Made by a program: the position numbers and the translations under genes. From NCBI GenBank assembly GCA_902546795.1, contig CACCLK010000010.1:1-35842 (forward strand): a stretch of 35,842 nt of DNA. The letters are read 5' to 3'. The notes under the pieces were generated by a model. That model did not search any database and was not told the origin of the DNA. It was given only the letters and a program-made list of their open reading frames with translations. Each line of letters opens with the position of its first letter. Position 1 is the first letter of the stretch. Positions 27,288 to 35,842 of the stretch are shown in pieces. Source of the DNA: an uncultured Pelagibacteraceae bacterium. GTDB lineage: Bacteria; Pseudomonadota; Alphaproteobacteria; Pelagibacterales; Pelagibacteraceae.

Positions 27288-28045
27288 TTTTTAAATTTTT
27301 TGTAGACGTTATTCAATGATTTATTCATTTTTTCGTAAAATTTTACTTTTTTAAGTTCTTTTAAAACCTGCATATTAAGGCCCTTTGGAGTTTGAGAATC
27401 TGATACTAATTTATCAAAACCAATGTTCTTTTTTAACAATGCATCTTTACTCAAAGCAAAAAATAACTCAGCTACGTAATTTGTCGCTTGTGATTTTTTT
27501 AAGCCCCTTCTTACTAGCCATTTAGTCATTGAATTATAAATTTCATAATATGACGCCATAAATGAGGAAGTTGCCCAAAAGTTAAAGCTCAACTTTTCTT
27601 TATTTACCTCAATAACTAAACCAAGTTTACTAAAAATTTTTTTAGCAATTCTATTTTTAGGACAAATAATAATAGGGCCGACTCTGTTTTCTATAAATGG
27701 TAACGGTATAGCTTTACATATATTTTTACTATGAATTTTGCTTTTAAGTTCTCTTTCATTAATAGTGGAGATAAGGCTAATTACTGTTTTGCCCTTAAAG
27801 CTTAAATTATTTAAAATTTTCTTTCCAACAGGTGGAGTGACTGATAAGAAAATTACACTAGCCTTATCAATTATTTCTTGATTATTACTACATATCTTTA
27901 TTTTTGAAAATCTTCCTTTAAGCTTTTTTGCTATATTTCTATTTCGTGAAGATATATATATTCTATTAATTTTTAAATTTGATTTAAAAATTCCAAATAT
28001 GATAGAAGAAGCAATTTTCCCAGTTCCAATAAATCCTAAATTCAT
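27284..28045 (-). CDS. proC: Pyrroline-5-carboxylate reductase-like protein
   Basis: MNLGFIGTGKIASSIIFGIF, IFLSVTPPVG, ICKAIPLPFIENRVGPIIICPKN, SDSQTPKGLNMQVLKEL. Confidence 0.8.
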   Translation of the reverse strand: MNLGFIGTGKIASSIIFGIFKSNLKINRIYISSRNRNIAKKLKGRFSKIKICSNNQEIIDKASVIFLSVTPPVGKKILNNLSFKGKTVISLISTINERELKSKIHSKNICKAIPLPFIENRVGPIIICPKNRIAKKIFSKLGLVIEVNKEKLSFNFWATSSFMASYYEIYNSMTKWLVRRGLKKSQATNYVAELFFALSKDALLKKNIGFDKLVSDSQTPKGLNMQVLKELKKVKFYEKMNKSLNNVYKKFKK

Positions 28046-28047
28046 AA

Positions 28048-29124
28048 ATGACTCAGAATAACCAAGCTATTCCCATTAATAAAGAAAATTTTAGGCAAAT
28101 CTTATCATTTAAATTCGTTTTGGTAATAATCATATCGATACCAAGTGCGTTAATTGCAGATTATTTCGGTTTACCTTTGGCTTGGTTCTTGGGGCCTATG
28201 CTTGTTACATCTGTTGCTTCATTAGCTGGATTAAAAATTAAGATACCAAGATTGGTTTTATCATCAATTTTGGTATTACTTGGATTATATATCGGAAACT
28301 ATATTGATAAAGATCTCTTTGCCCAAATACATGAGTGGGCTCTCACCTCGGTCATAATGTTAGTATATATAATTTTAAGTATTTTAATTGTTTCACAGTA
28401 TTTACAAAAATTTTCAAAATATGAAAAAAAAACCTCAGTTTTTTCTGCTGCTCCTGGAGCGCTAGGTCCTTTAATGATTTTAGCTGAGGATCAAAAGACT
28501 GATTTAAGCCACGTTGCTACCTCTCATCTAATAAGATTAATAATAATCGTTACTGTTTTTCCTTTTTTTGTGAACAGCTATCACGATGCGGGTCCAATCA
28601 ATGAAATTGACCAAATAATCAATGACCAAAATATCTATCAATTAGTAATTTTGATCTTAACCTCCATTTTTTTAATTGTTTTTTTTGATAAAATTAAGTT
28701 TCCTGCCGCTTTGCTCTCAGGAACTCTCGTTGCAAGTGGTTTTTTACAAATAACTGAAATAGCCTCTTATCAGTTCTCACCTGACATCATTGACTATTGC
28801 TTATTAATTTTAGGAGCTTCAATCGGTTGCAGATTTGCAGATAAAACTTTTGGTGAAATCATTAGAAATTCTTTTCATAGTTTTATCGCTACAGTATTAT
28901 TAGTTTTACTCGGCTTACTCGCAGCTTATTTTGCAAGCTTAATTATTGATAAAAATATTTTTACTCTTATGTTGTCTTATTGTCCTGGCGGTATTTATGA
29001 AGTTGCCGTAATCGCAATATTTTTTGATTTAGATCCTGACTTTGTCTCTTTTCACCATATAATTAGGTTATTAATTATATTATTTGTTGTGCCAATCATG
29101 CTTAAGTTAATGAAAAAAACCTAG
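28048..29124 (+). CDS. AbrB family (COG3180) membrane protein/transporter
   Basis: GLPLAWFLGPMLVTSVASL, FSAAPGALGPLMILAEDQ, YCPGGIYEVAVIAIFFDLDPDFVSFHHIIRLL. Confidence 0.88.
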   Translation: MTQNNQAIPINKENFRQILSFKFVLVIIISIPSALIADYFGLPLAWFLGPMLVTSVASLAGLKIKIPRLVLSSILVLLGLYIGNYIDKDLFAQIHEWALTSVIMLVYIILSILIVSQYLQKFSKYEKKTSVFSAAPGALGPLMILAEDQKTDLSHVATSHLIRLIIIVTVFPFFVNSYHDAGPINEIDQIINDQNIYQLVILILTSIFLIVFFDKIKFPAALLSGTLVASGFLQITEIASYQFSPDIIDYCLLILGASIGCRFADKTFGEIIRNSFHSFIATVLLVLLGLLAAYFASLIIDKNIFTLMLSYCPGGIYEVAVIAIFFDLDPDFVSFHHIIRLLIILFVVPIMLKLMKKT

Positions 29125-30620
29125 TTTTTTTTGAAAAAGCTTTTGTAAATTTGCCATCCAACAATAGTTAAAATCGTTATCATTATAATGAGAGTTAAAG
29201 GTCTATCCCAAAGAAATGACCAAGACCCGTCACTAATTAAAAGCGACCTTCTAAGATTTTCCTCCATTAATCCTCCTAAAACAAAAGCTAGAATTAATGG
29301 TGGCATTGGGAAATCATATAATCTAAGTATTGTTGCAACAACTGCTATCCCTATCATTAGATAAATATCAAAGTTATTGAAAGACATTAAATAAATTCCA
29401 GTGACAGAGAAAAAAAGTATTAATGGTATTAAAAAAGTCCTAGGGGTTGCTAAAACTCTTGCAATGTAAGGTATGAGTGGCAAATTCAATATAAGAAGTA
29501 TTACCATGCCTATATACATTGACATTATAACAGACCAAAAAATTTCTGGGTTAGTTTGATATAACCTAGGTCCGGGTTGAATACCAAAACCTAATAAAGC
29601 TCCAAGCATTACAGCGGTTGTTCCGCTTCCTGGTATACCTAAAGTTAGCAACGGTACAAACGATCCAGAACACGCAGCATTATTTGCGGTCTCTGGTGCA
29701 GCCAAACCATTAACGCTGCCTTTACCAAATTTTTGTTTTTCTTCATCATTAACAAAATTTCTCTCCATACCATAAGCTAAAAAAGAAGCGATTGTAGATC
29801 CAGCTCCTGGCAAAACTCCGATGATGAAACCTAAAACCGATGATCTAGGTATGGTAGTAACCATTTTTTTTGTTTCTGCTTTATCTAATTTAATTGAACC
29901 TAATTCTGACAGTGAAATTTGTTTGGCTACTCTTGTTGGATCATTGGCTTTAAAAATAATAGTCAAAGCTTCACTCATTGCAAAAGTTGCCATTACGACT
30001 AGAACGAAACTTATTCCGTCTGATAAATTCATATTTTGAAAAGTAAATCTTGGAATATCTGAAAGCGTATCTTGACCGACACTTGCTAACATTAACCCTA
30101 GCACTACCATCATCATAGCTTTTAAAAAATGTCCTTTGGCAGAAAAAGCTGAAACAGCAGTTAAACCTAAAATCATTAGACCAAAGTAATCTGGGGACCT
30201 GAAAGCTAAACTTACTTTTGACAAACTTGGTGCAGCTATAAGCAAAAATATTGCAGCAATAGTACCACCTGCAAATGAACTATAGGCAGCGATTGCTAAA
30301 GCCTTTCCAGCTTTACCTTGTTGAGCCATTGGATAACCATCGAATGATGTTGCGACAGTGCCTGGAATACCTGGAGCGTTTATTAAAATTGAAGATGTAG
30401 ATCCGCCAAAAACTGCTCCATAATAAACTCCAGCCATAAGAATTAATCCTGTTGAAGGTTCAAAACCATAGGTGATTGGTATCATTAAAGCTATCGCTGT
30501 CATTGGTCCAAGACCTGGTAACATGCCAATAATTGTTCCCGAAAAACAACCAATCATTACCATCATTAAATTTTTTAATGAAAACGCAGTTTCCAATCCT
30601 ATAAGTATTCCCTCGATCAT
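29121..30620 (-). CDS. tctA: Tripartite tricarboxylate transporter, TctA permease
   Basis: GTIIGMLPGLGPMTAIALMIPITY, GVYYGAVFGGSTSSILINAPGIPGTVATSFDGYPM, PETANNAACSGSFVPLLTLGIPGSGTTAVMLGAL. Confidence 0.97.
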   Translation of the reverse strand: MIEGILIGLETAFSLKNLMMVMIGCFSGTIIGMLPGLGPMTAIALMIPITYGFEPSTGLILMAGVYYGAVFGGSTSSILINAPGIPGTVATSFDGYPMAQQGKAGKALAIAAYSSFAGGTIAAIFLLIAAPSLSKVSLAFRSPDYFGLMILGLTAVSAFSAKGHFLKAMMMVVLGLMLASVGQDTLSDIPRFTFQNMNLSDGISFVLVVMATFAMSEALTIIFKANDPTRVAKQISLSELGSIKLDKAETKKMVTTIPRSSVLGFIIGVLPGAGSTIASFLAYGMERNFVNDEEKQKFGKGSVNGLAAPETANNAACSGSFVPLLTLGIPGSGTTAVMLGALLGFGIQPGPRLYQTNPEIFWSVIMSMYIGMVILLILNLPLIPYIARVLATPRTFLIPLILFFSVTGIYLMSFNNFDIYLMIGIAVVATILRLYDFPMPPLILAFVLGGLMEENLRRSLLISDGSWSFLWDRPLTLIIMITILTIVGWQIYKSFFKKN

Positions 30621-31087
30621 CCCATTATTCCTATAAATTGTAAAAATGGATCTCTTAGATAAATATTAAGTAAGCCATGAAGAAGGTACATAAATATCGC
30701 CACAAAAGGAAAAGATAAAATGAATATCCAAAACCATTTTCTTTCTCCTAAAACAACGTAAGATAAAACTAAAAAAATTGAAGTTGAAAGAAAGTAGCCT
30801 GCGCTTAAAATAGTTAGTCCATACAGAGCCATAAGTATAATTAATAAAATTGTTTTTTTATAATCTAAAACCTTTAAATCTACGTTTGAGGGTTTTGTTT
30901 CAGGTAAAATGACATAAAGAGCTGAAAATATGAGTCCTGCATACCCTAAATAAATTGGGAATGTTTTTGCATTAAAAGCAGCATTTTCATCAAATGTAAA
31001 AACTTGAATTTGGTGAGCGGTATAAAGATAAAATCCTGAAAAAATAAAAAAGAGCAGCGAAATAATCTTTGAAGGACTTATTTTCAC
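30617..31087 (-). CDS. tctB: Tripartite tricarboxylate transporter, TctB small permease
   Basis: 156 aa, 4 TM, 4-nt overlap with tctA, operon context. Confidence 0.88.
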   Translation of the reverse strand: MKISPSKIISLLFFIFSGFYLYTAHQIQVFTFDENAAFNAKTFPIYLGYAGLIFSALYVILPETKPSNVDLKVLDYKKTILLIILMALYGLTILSAGYFLSTSIFLVLSYVVLGERKWFWIFILSFPFVAIFMYLLHGLLNIYLRDPFLQFIGIMG

Positions 31088-31105
31088 TGCTCTTTCCTTA
31101 ACTAT

Positions 31106-32098
31106 TTATTTTATTACGCCTAAATTTTTTAACAATCCAGTCATTTCAACTGTTTGTTTTTCTAAAAATTTAACGAATTTTTTGTCTGGGTTATAAATAT
31201 TAACCCAAGCGTTTCTTTTTCTCACTGCTTCCCATTCTGGTGTTTTTTGAACATCACCTAACATTTTAGCAATTTTTTTTCTTTCGCTATCACTCATGCC
31301 TGGAGGGCCAAAGAAACCTCTCCAATTCACGAAGATCGCATTTGTACCTTGCTCTTTTAATGTTGGAACATCCGGGGCATCAGCCACTCTTTTTGGAGCT
31401 GTGATACCAAGAATTTTTACTTGATCTCTAGCACCCATTACTTCACCTAAACCAGTAGAAAGAATTTGAGTTTCACCTGATAAAAGTCCAGCTAAAGCTT
31501 TACCGCCTGCATCGTAAGGTATGTAAACTACATCATTTGGATTAGCGCCAGCTTCTTTGAATGCTAATGCGCCAATTAAATGGTCCATGCTACCTCTTAC
31601 TGATCCACCAGCCATTTTTACTGATTTCGGATTTGCTTTGTAAGCAGCAACTACATCTTTCCAAGAGTTATAAGGTGAGTTTTTTGCTGCAACAATTGCA
31701 CCATAATCACCAATTACACCAGCTATTGGCACTACATCTTTATAAGATGTTACCTTTGCTGCATTCTTTTTATCTACGTAACCAGAGTGTCTAGTTATAG
31801 ATCTCAGAACTAATGGAGTTGATTGAACTAAAATTGTATCTGAAGGCTTAGTATTTATCATATAAGATAAAGCTTTTCCTCCACCACCACCTGACATATT
31901 TTCAAATGATGCACTATTTAAAAAACCAGCTTTAGTTAAAGCTTCACCAGTTCCTCTAGCAGTTCCATCCCAACCACCACCAGCACCACCGCCAATTACA
32001 AAGTGTAATTTATCAGTTGCAAATGATATATTTGAAATTGATGTTAAAAGAACAGTAGCAAAAATTATACTGATTAGTTTTTTTATTTTACTAAACAT
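31106..32098 (-). CDS. tctC: Tripartite tricarboxylate transporter substrate-binding protein (TctC/Bug)
   Basis: Signal peptide, HFVIGGGAGGGWDGTARGTGEAL, PYDAGGKALAGLLSGETQ, GFFGPPGMSDSERKKI. Confidence 0.94.
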   Translation of the reverse strand: MFSKIKKLISIIFATVLLTSISNISFATDKLHFVIGGGAGGGWDGTARGTGEALTKAGFLNSASFENMSGGGGGKALSYMINTKPSDTILVQSTPLVLRSITRHSGYVDKKNAAKVTSYKDVVPIAGVIGDYGAIVAAKNSPYNSWKDVVAAYKANPKSVKMAGGSVRGSMDHLIGALAFKEAGANPNDVVYIPYDAGGKALAGLLSGETQILSTGLGEVMGARDQVKILGITAPKRVADAPDVPTLKEQGTNAIFVNWRGFFGPPGMSDSERKKIAKMLGDVQKTPEWEAVRKRNAWVNIYNPDKKFVKFLEKQTVEMTGLLKNLGVIK

Positions 32099-32162
32099 AT
32101 TTCCCCCTGTTTGTTAATAAACTTAATTAAAATGAATCTTAAAAGAGGAGTCAATGATAGAA

Positions 32163-32501
32163 TTAAAAATTATTTAAAGTTGCAAGTAATAAACCTGAGA
32201 ATATTGTAGGTAAAACTAGGTTTTTCTTCGTTAAAATAAATAATGATATACTTGCAGTAAAAACAATCAACCTAATCGCTAGTTCAGAGCTTGATAACAC
32301 ACCAGCTGGAAAAATAATCATACGTCCTAACAAAGCTGCAAGAGTTGAGTAAGCAACACAATTAAACCAATAAAAGATTTTAGACTTTACGCTTACCTTC
32401 TTTGAAGTTATTGCGCCTAATAAACGAGAAATATAAGTTGCACCGGAGGTGGCAACTATTGCCAAAATGATAAACTCGTTACTTGTCATTTTTTTCTCCA
32501 A
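32163..32501 (-). CDS. azlD: AzlD family branched-chain amino acid export subunit
   Basis: 112 aa, 4 TM; GATYISRLLGA...WFNCVAYSTLAALLGRMI; overlaps azlC. Confidence 0.88.
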   Translation of the reverse strand: MEKKMTSNEFIILAIVATSGATYISRLLGAITSKKVSVKSKIFYWFNCVAYSTLAALLGRMIIFPAGVLSSSELAIRLIVFTASISLFILTKKNLVLPTIFSGLLLATLNNF

Positions 32502-33183
32502 TTAAGAATGCCACTGTGCCTGCTATTAATCCAGCAAACAATAACGACCACTCAGCAGAAATTAGATAAATAGTTGGACCTAAAACTGTTCCTAAAATAA
32601 CAGATAATGCAACACTCATATTTTTCATGGCTCCTATCATCATGCAAAAAAAATATACTGGATTCACAATAGCTAAACCGATTAACATGTCTTTATTTAA
32701 AAGATCAGCGGACAAATAACCTATAGCTGTCATAAGAACAGCCGTAAACCATGTTCCAGTTCCTATGCCAATCCAAAAATCAATCCTGTGTTTCTTATCA
32801 ATTTTTTTGTATGTGTCTTTTGCTATTAGCCAAGAAGAAACAGCTAAAAAATGACATGAAAGATAATATTTCCATTTTGGTTGTGATTTATGCTCTAATA
32901 ATGGAAACAAAGAGACAGTCAATGGATATAATCTAAAATTTACTAACCAAACAGCAATAAAAATATTTAAAATTGAAGCTCCGACTAGCAAGGACTCGGC
33001 CATAACAAGTTGGCCCGGTAAAGCATAAGTAAAAAAACTTGAGGCTGCACTTTGTTGAATATTAAATCCTGCATCTTTTAACAAAGCGCCTAGGGCAATA
33101 AAACACGCTGCGAGCGGTATTGCTGGGCTTCTTGTTCCTTTTAGAGATTTTAATCCAAGAAAAAATACTTTCGAATTAATCAT
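32479..33183 (-). CDS. azlC: AzlC family branched-chain amino acid export subunit
   Basis: AACFIALGALLKDAGFNIQQSAASSFFTYALPGQLVMAESLLVGASILNIFIAVWLVNFRLYPL. Confidence 0.9.
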   Translation of the reverse strand: MINSKVFFLGLKSLKGTRSPAIPLAACFIALGALLKDAGFNIQQSAASSFFTYALPGQLVMAESLLVGASILNIFIAVWLVNFRLYPLTVSLFPLLEHKSQPKWKYYLSCHFLAVSSWLIAKDTYKKIDKKHRIDFWIGIGTGTWFTAVLMTAIGYLSADLLNKDMLIGLAIVNPVYFFCMMIGAMKNMSVALSVILGTVLGPTIYLISAEWSLLFAGLIAGTVAFLIGEKNDK

Positions 33184-33965
33184 CCGCCTAGGAATAATCT
33201 TCCCACGTCTGGATTCTTCAAAAGATCATCACCTTTTCCAGCGATAGCAGTTTGTCCAGAAACTAATACGTAGCCTACATCTGCAAACTCTAAACCTTTT
33301 TTGGCATTTTGCTCTACAAGTATTATTGTTTTCTTTTCAGCTTTTTGAAGATCATCTAAAATTTCGAAAACCATACTTATATATCTTGGTTCTAGCCCAA
33401 TCGATGGCTCATCTACTAATAAAACAGAAGGTTTCATTACTAAAGCTCTAGATATTTCTAATAATCTTCTTTCTCCACCTGATAAAACTTTTGCAGGTTG
33501 GTTTCTTCTATTTCTTAATCTCTCATACTTTTGAAAAATCCTTTCAGCTTCTTCATAAGCCTCGTCCTGCTTATCTTTTATGTAACCTCCCATTAAAAGA
33601 TTTTCTTCAACTGTCATGTCTGGGAAAACAGAATTGTCCTGTAAAATGTAAGCGATGCCAACTTTACTTAATTTTTCAGCGGGAGTTAATTTAGTAATTT
33701 CATTTCCGTCTAGTTCGATCTTTCCATCAAAAATATTCGTAAAACCGTATATAGAGTGCAGGATCGTAGATTTTCCAGCTCCGTTAGGTCCAATTAGACA
33801 TAGCGATTGAGCTTTGCTTACTGTTAAATCAAATTTGTGCAGAATTTCCATTTTTCCATATCCTGCATTTAATCCTCTAATTGTTAAATGAACATTGTCA
33901 GGAGAGAGTTTATTCAACTCTTCTAATCCTGGTGCTTTTCCTAAAACGTCATATTGGTTAGCCAT
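33180..33965 (-). CDS. livF: Branched-chain/amide-type ABC transporter ATPase LivF
   Basis: Walker A GPNGAGKST, LSGGERRLLEISRAL, Walker B VLLVDEPSIGL, VEQNAKKGLEFADVGYVLVSG. Confidence 0.94.
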   Translation of the reverse strand: MANQYDVLGKAPGLEELNKLSPDNVHLTIRGLNAGYGKMEILHKFDLTVSKAQSLCLIGPNGAGKSTILHSIYGFTNIFDGKIELDGNEITKLTPAEKLSKVGIAYILQDNSVFPDMTVEENLLMGGYIKDKQDEAYEEAERIFQKYERLRNRRNQPAKVLSGGERRLLEISRALVMKPSVLLVDEPSIGLEPRYISMVFEILDDLQKAEKKTIILVEQNAKKGLEFADVGYVLVSGQTAIAGKGDDLLKNPDVGRLFLGG

Positions 33966-34699
33966 TATTGTGCTCCTAAATAAGCATCTACAACTCGCTT
34001 ATCATTTTTAATTTGATCAGGTGACCCTTCCGCCAACATTTTTCCATGTGCAAGACAGAATATTTTTTGAGCCAAGCTCATTATAACCCTCATATTATGT
34101 TCAATAACTAACAATGTAATTCCGTAATCTTTATTAATTTTTATTAACCTATCTATAATTCCATTTATTAAGGTAGGATTAATTCCTGCTGTTGGCTCAT
34201 CAAGCAAAAGCATTTTTGGCTCATTCATTAATGCCATAGCTAATTCTAGTAATTTTTGCTGTCCAAATGACAGATCTCCTGCTCTCAAATTTCTTTTCTG
34301 ATAAAGCCCAACAAAGTTTAAAAGATTTTCTGCCTTTTCAGTTAGCTCGGTCGGTACTTTTGCAAAAATAAATCCTGAGTCGCTAGCTTTATGACTTATA
34401 AGCATATTCTCTACACAATTAAGCTTCGAATAAATTCGTGTTTGTTGAAAAGTTCTTAATAAGCCAAGTTTTGCTACTGCTGGCACAGGCATTTCAGAAA
34501 CCTCAGTATTATCAAAAACAATAGATCCTTGATCTATTGGATGAGTTCCTACAATTGAATTAAATAGAGTTGTTTTACCAGAGCCGTTTGGACCTATTAA
34601 TCCTACTATTGATCCCTGCTCTACCGAGACGGAAATATCTACGTTAGCTTGCACTCCACCAAAAGATTTACTTACATTTTTAACTTCTAAAATACTCAT
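33965..34699 (-). CDS. livG: Branched-chain/amide-type ABC transporter ATPase LivG
   Basis: GPNGSGKTTLFNSIVG, LSFGQQKLLELAMAL, LLLDEPTAGINP, VIEHNMRVIMSLAQKIFCLAHGKMLAEG. Confidence 0.95.
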   Translation of the reverse strand: MSILEVKNVSKSFGGVQANVDISVSVEQGSIVGLIGPNGSGKTTLFNSIVGTHPIDQGSIVFDNTEVSEMPVPAVAKLGLLRTFQQTRIYSKLNCVENMLISHKASDSGFIFAKVPTELTEKAENLLNFVGLYQKRNLRAGDLSFGQQKLLELAMALMNEPKMLLLDEPTAGINPTLINGIIDRLIKINKDYGITLLVIEHNMRVIMSLAQKIFCLAHGKMLAEGSPDQIKNDKRVVDAYLGAQ

Positions 34700-35760
34700 T
34701 TTAATTCTACCTGCGCTTTACGATCTTTTTCATCAATGACTTCTCCAAATCTTTCAGGATATTTTTCTCTTAACCAGCCCATTAATCCCTCAGGGAAATA
34801 AATTACAATAACTACAATTAAAACTCCCAATGCAACGTATTGCCAACCTAAGATTAAAGTCCAAAAGCCTTCTTTTAAGAAATGGAATAAAGTAGCTCCA
34901 ATCACCGGGCCCCATAAAGTTCCTTTACCGCCTAGTATTGCCATAAGAACCATGAACACTCCCATCTCTCTTCCATCAAAAGCTACATCTGTTGAGTCAA
35001 TATAGCCAATTAATCCGCCCATAATTCCTCCAGCAAGTCCAGCAAAAAATGCTGACACCATCCACCCTACAATTTTATATTTCATTGTCTGGATGCCCAT
35101 CGCCTCAGCTTTATCCTCATTGTCTCTTATTGCATTTAAAATTAATTTAAATCTAGATCCATAAATCCATTTGATAAAAACAAATGTTCCAATTAGTAAG
35201 ACAAAACTTAAAAAGTAGAAAAAATCTCCCCTTGCTCCAGGATCAACTATATCTTTTGGAAAAGGTGGAGTGGTAAAGCCCTGACCTGCTCCAATAATTT
35301 CTATACCTCCAGCAATTTCACCTGCTGCAATACCTAAGCCTAAAGTACAAATAGCAAAATAGTGACCTCGCAATCCTAAAATAGCGTAGCCAATAGCACC
35401 TGCGATAATAGTCGGGACCAAAGCTGCAACTAACAAACCAACTCCCATACCTTGAAAATATTGAGATGTAGTATGTACAAATGTTTTTTCACCACCGCTT
35501 TCAGTCCATTCAGCTAATGGAAAAAACATTCCAACTTGAACCGACGCAGTTAGATACATTCCAAGACCATAAAAAAGTATATTTCCAAAAGTATTGTAGC
35601 CCATTTCTCCACCTTGCAGATTCCATGTCATAGCTAATACTATTAAAACGCAAAGTATTGTTAGTTGAACTTTAAATCCTGGGAATAAAAAAGGAGCGGC
35701 TAATCCTAGGATTATTAAGCCTGAATATAAAATTAAATCCTTTTGTTTTACTTTGTTCAT
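34696..35760 (-). CDS. livM: Branched-chain/amide-type ABC transporter permease LivM
   Basis: GLRGHYFAICTLGLGIAAGEI, FKLILNAIRDNEDKAEAMGIQTMKYKIVGWMVSAFFAGLAGG. Confidence 0.94.
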   Translation of the reverse strand: MNKVKQKDLILYSGLIILGLAAPFLFPGFKVQLTILCVLIVLAMTWNLQGGEMGYNTFGNILFYGLGMYLTASVQVGMFFPLAEWTESGGEKTFVHTTSQYFQGMGVGLLVAALVPTIIAGAIGYAILGLRGHYFAICTLGLGIAAGEIAGGIEIIGAGQGFTTPPFPKDIVDPGARGDFFYFLSFVLLIGTFVFIKWIYGSRFKLILNAIRDNEDKAEAMGIQTMKYKIVGWMVSAFFAGLAGGIMGGLIGYIDSTDVAFDGREMGVFMVLMAILGGKGTLWGPVIGATLFHFLKEGFWTLILGWQYVALGVLIVVIVIYFPEGLMGWLREKYPERFGEVIDEKDRKAQVELK

Positions 35761-35841
35761 TTATTTTAAATACTCCCTTTTCTTTGAAAGTTTAAATCTT
35801 CTATAAACTAATATGAAAACTAAAAGCATAAATACTGCTCC
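35761..35841 (-). CDS. livH: C-terminal fragment of probable LivH permease, truncated by window edge
   Basis: My translation of the minus strand: GAVFMLLVFILVYRRFKLSKKREYLK*; terminal TM plus basic tail, abutting livM. Confidence 0.7.
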   Translation of the reverse strand, partial: GAVFMLLVFILVYRRFKLSKKREYLK

Positions 35842-35842
35842 G

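Noticed and set aside
31561-31794. 77-aa + strand ORF rich in Leu/His/Gln inside tctC
   Set aside because: Antisense to a well-supported TctC gene; composition is a by-product of the opposite strand codons.
1-35842. CRISPR array, prophage, transposon, toxin-antitoxin or defence island
   Set aside because: No regularly spaced repeats, integrase/transposase or defence-type domains seen; genes are core metabolism and transport.

Overview
AT-rich, densely packed chromosomal window, most likely from a SAR11/Pelagibacterales-like marine alphaproteobacterium. That placement is an inference from base composition, gene content and the riboswitch-led gcvTHP. Almost everything is recognisable core or transport metabolism: partial amt, HU, an M50 protease, LysR, acuI-like MDR, folE, hisI, DUF2237, a HisN/IMPase-like phosphatase, TspO, SDR, a Cfa/DUF1365/COG2907/DUF3833 lipid-modification cluster, gcvPHT under a tandem glycine riboswitch, EamA, MATE, YjbE/TerC, an outer-membrane barrel, prpD-acnA, LysE, cytochrome c', DUF411/CopG, cytochrome b561, DUF4396, proC, AbrB, tctABC, azlCD and livFGM(H). 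I see no CRISPR, prophage, transposon, rRNA or tRNA. The most interesting signals are: (1) a 13-bp perfect (one G-U) complement between the linker of the tandem glycine riboswitch and the gcvT start codon; (2) a 6-nt junction joining that gcv operon to the lipid-modification genes; (3) an unlisted 47-aa double-CxxC microprotein ORF; (4) divergent gene pairs with overlapping symmetric -10 boxes that imply leaderless mRNAs; (5) a livHMGF-azlCD operon that mixes importer and exporter families. No clearly new system (defence, mobile or similar) was evident.
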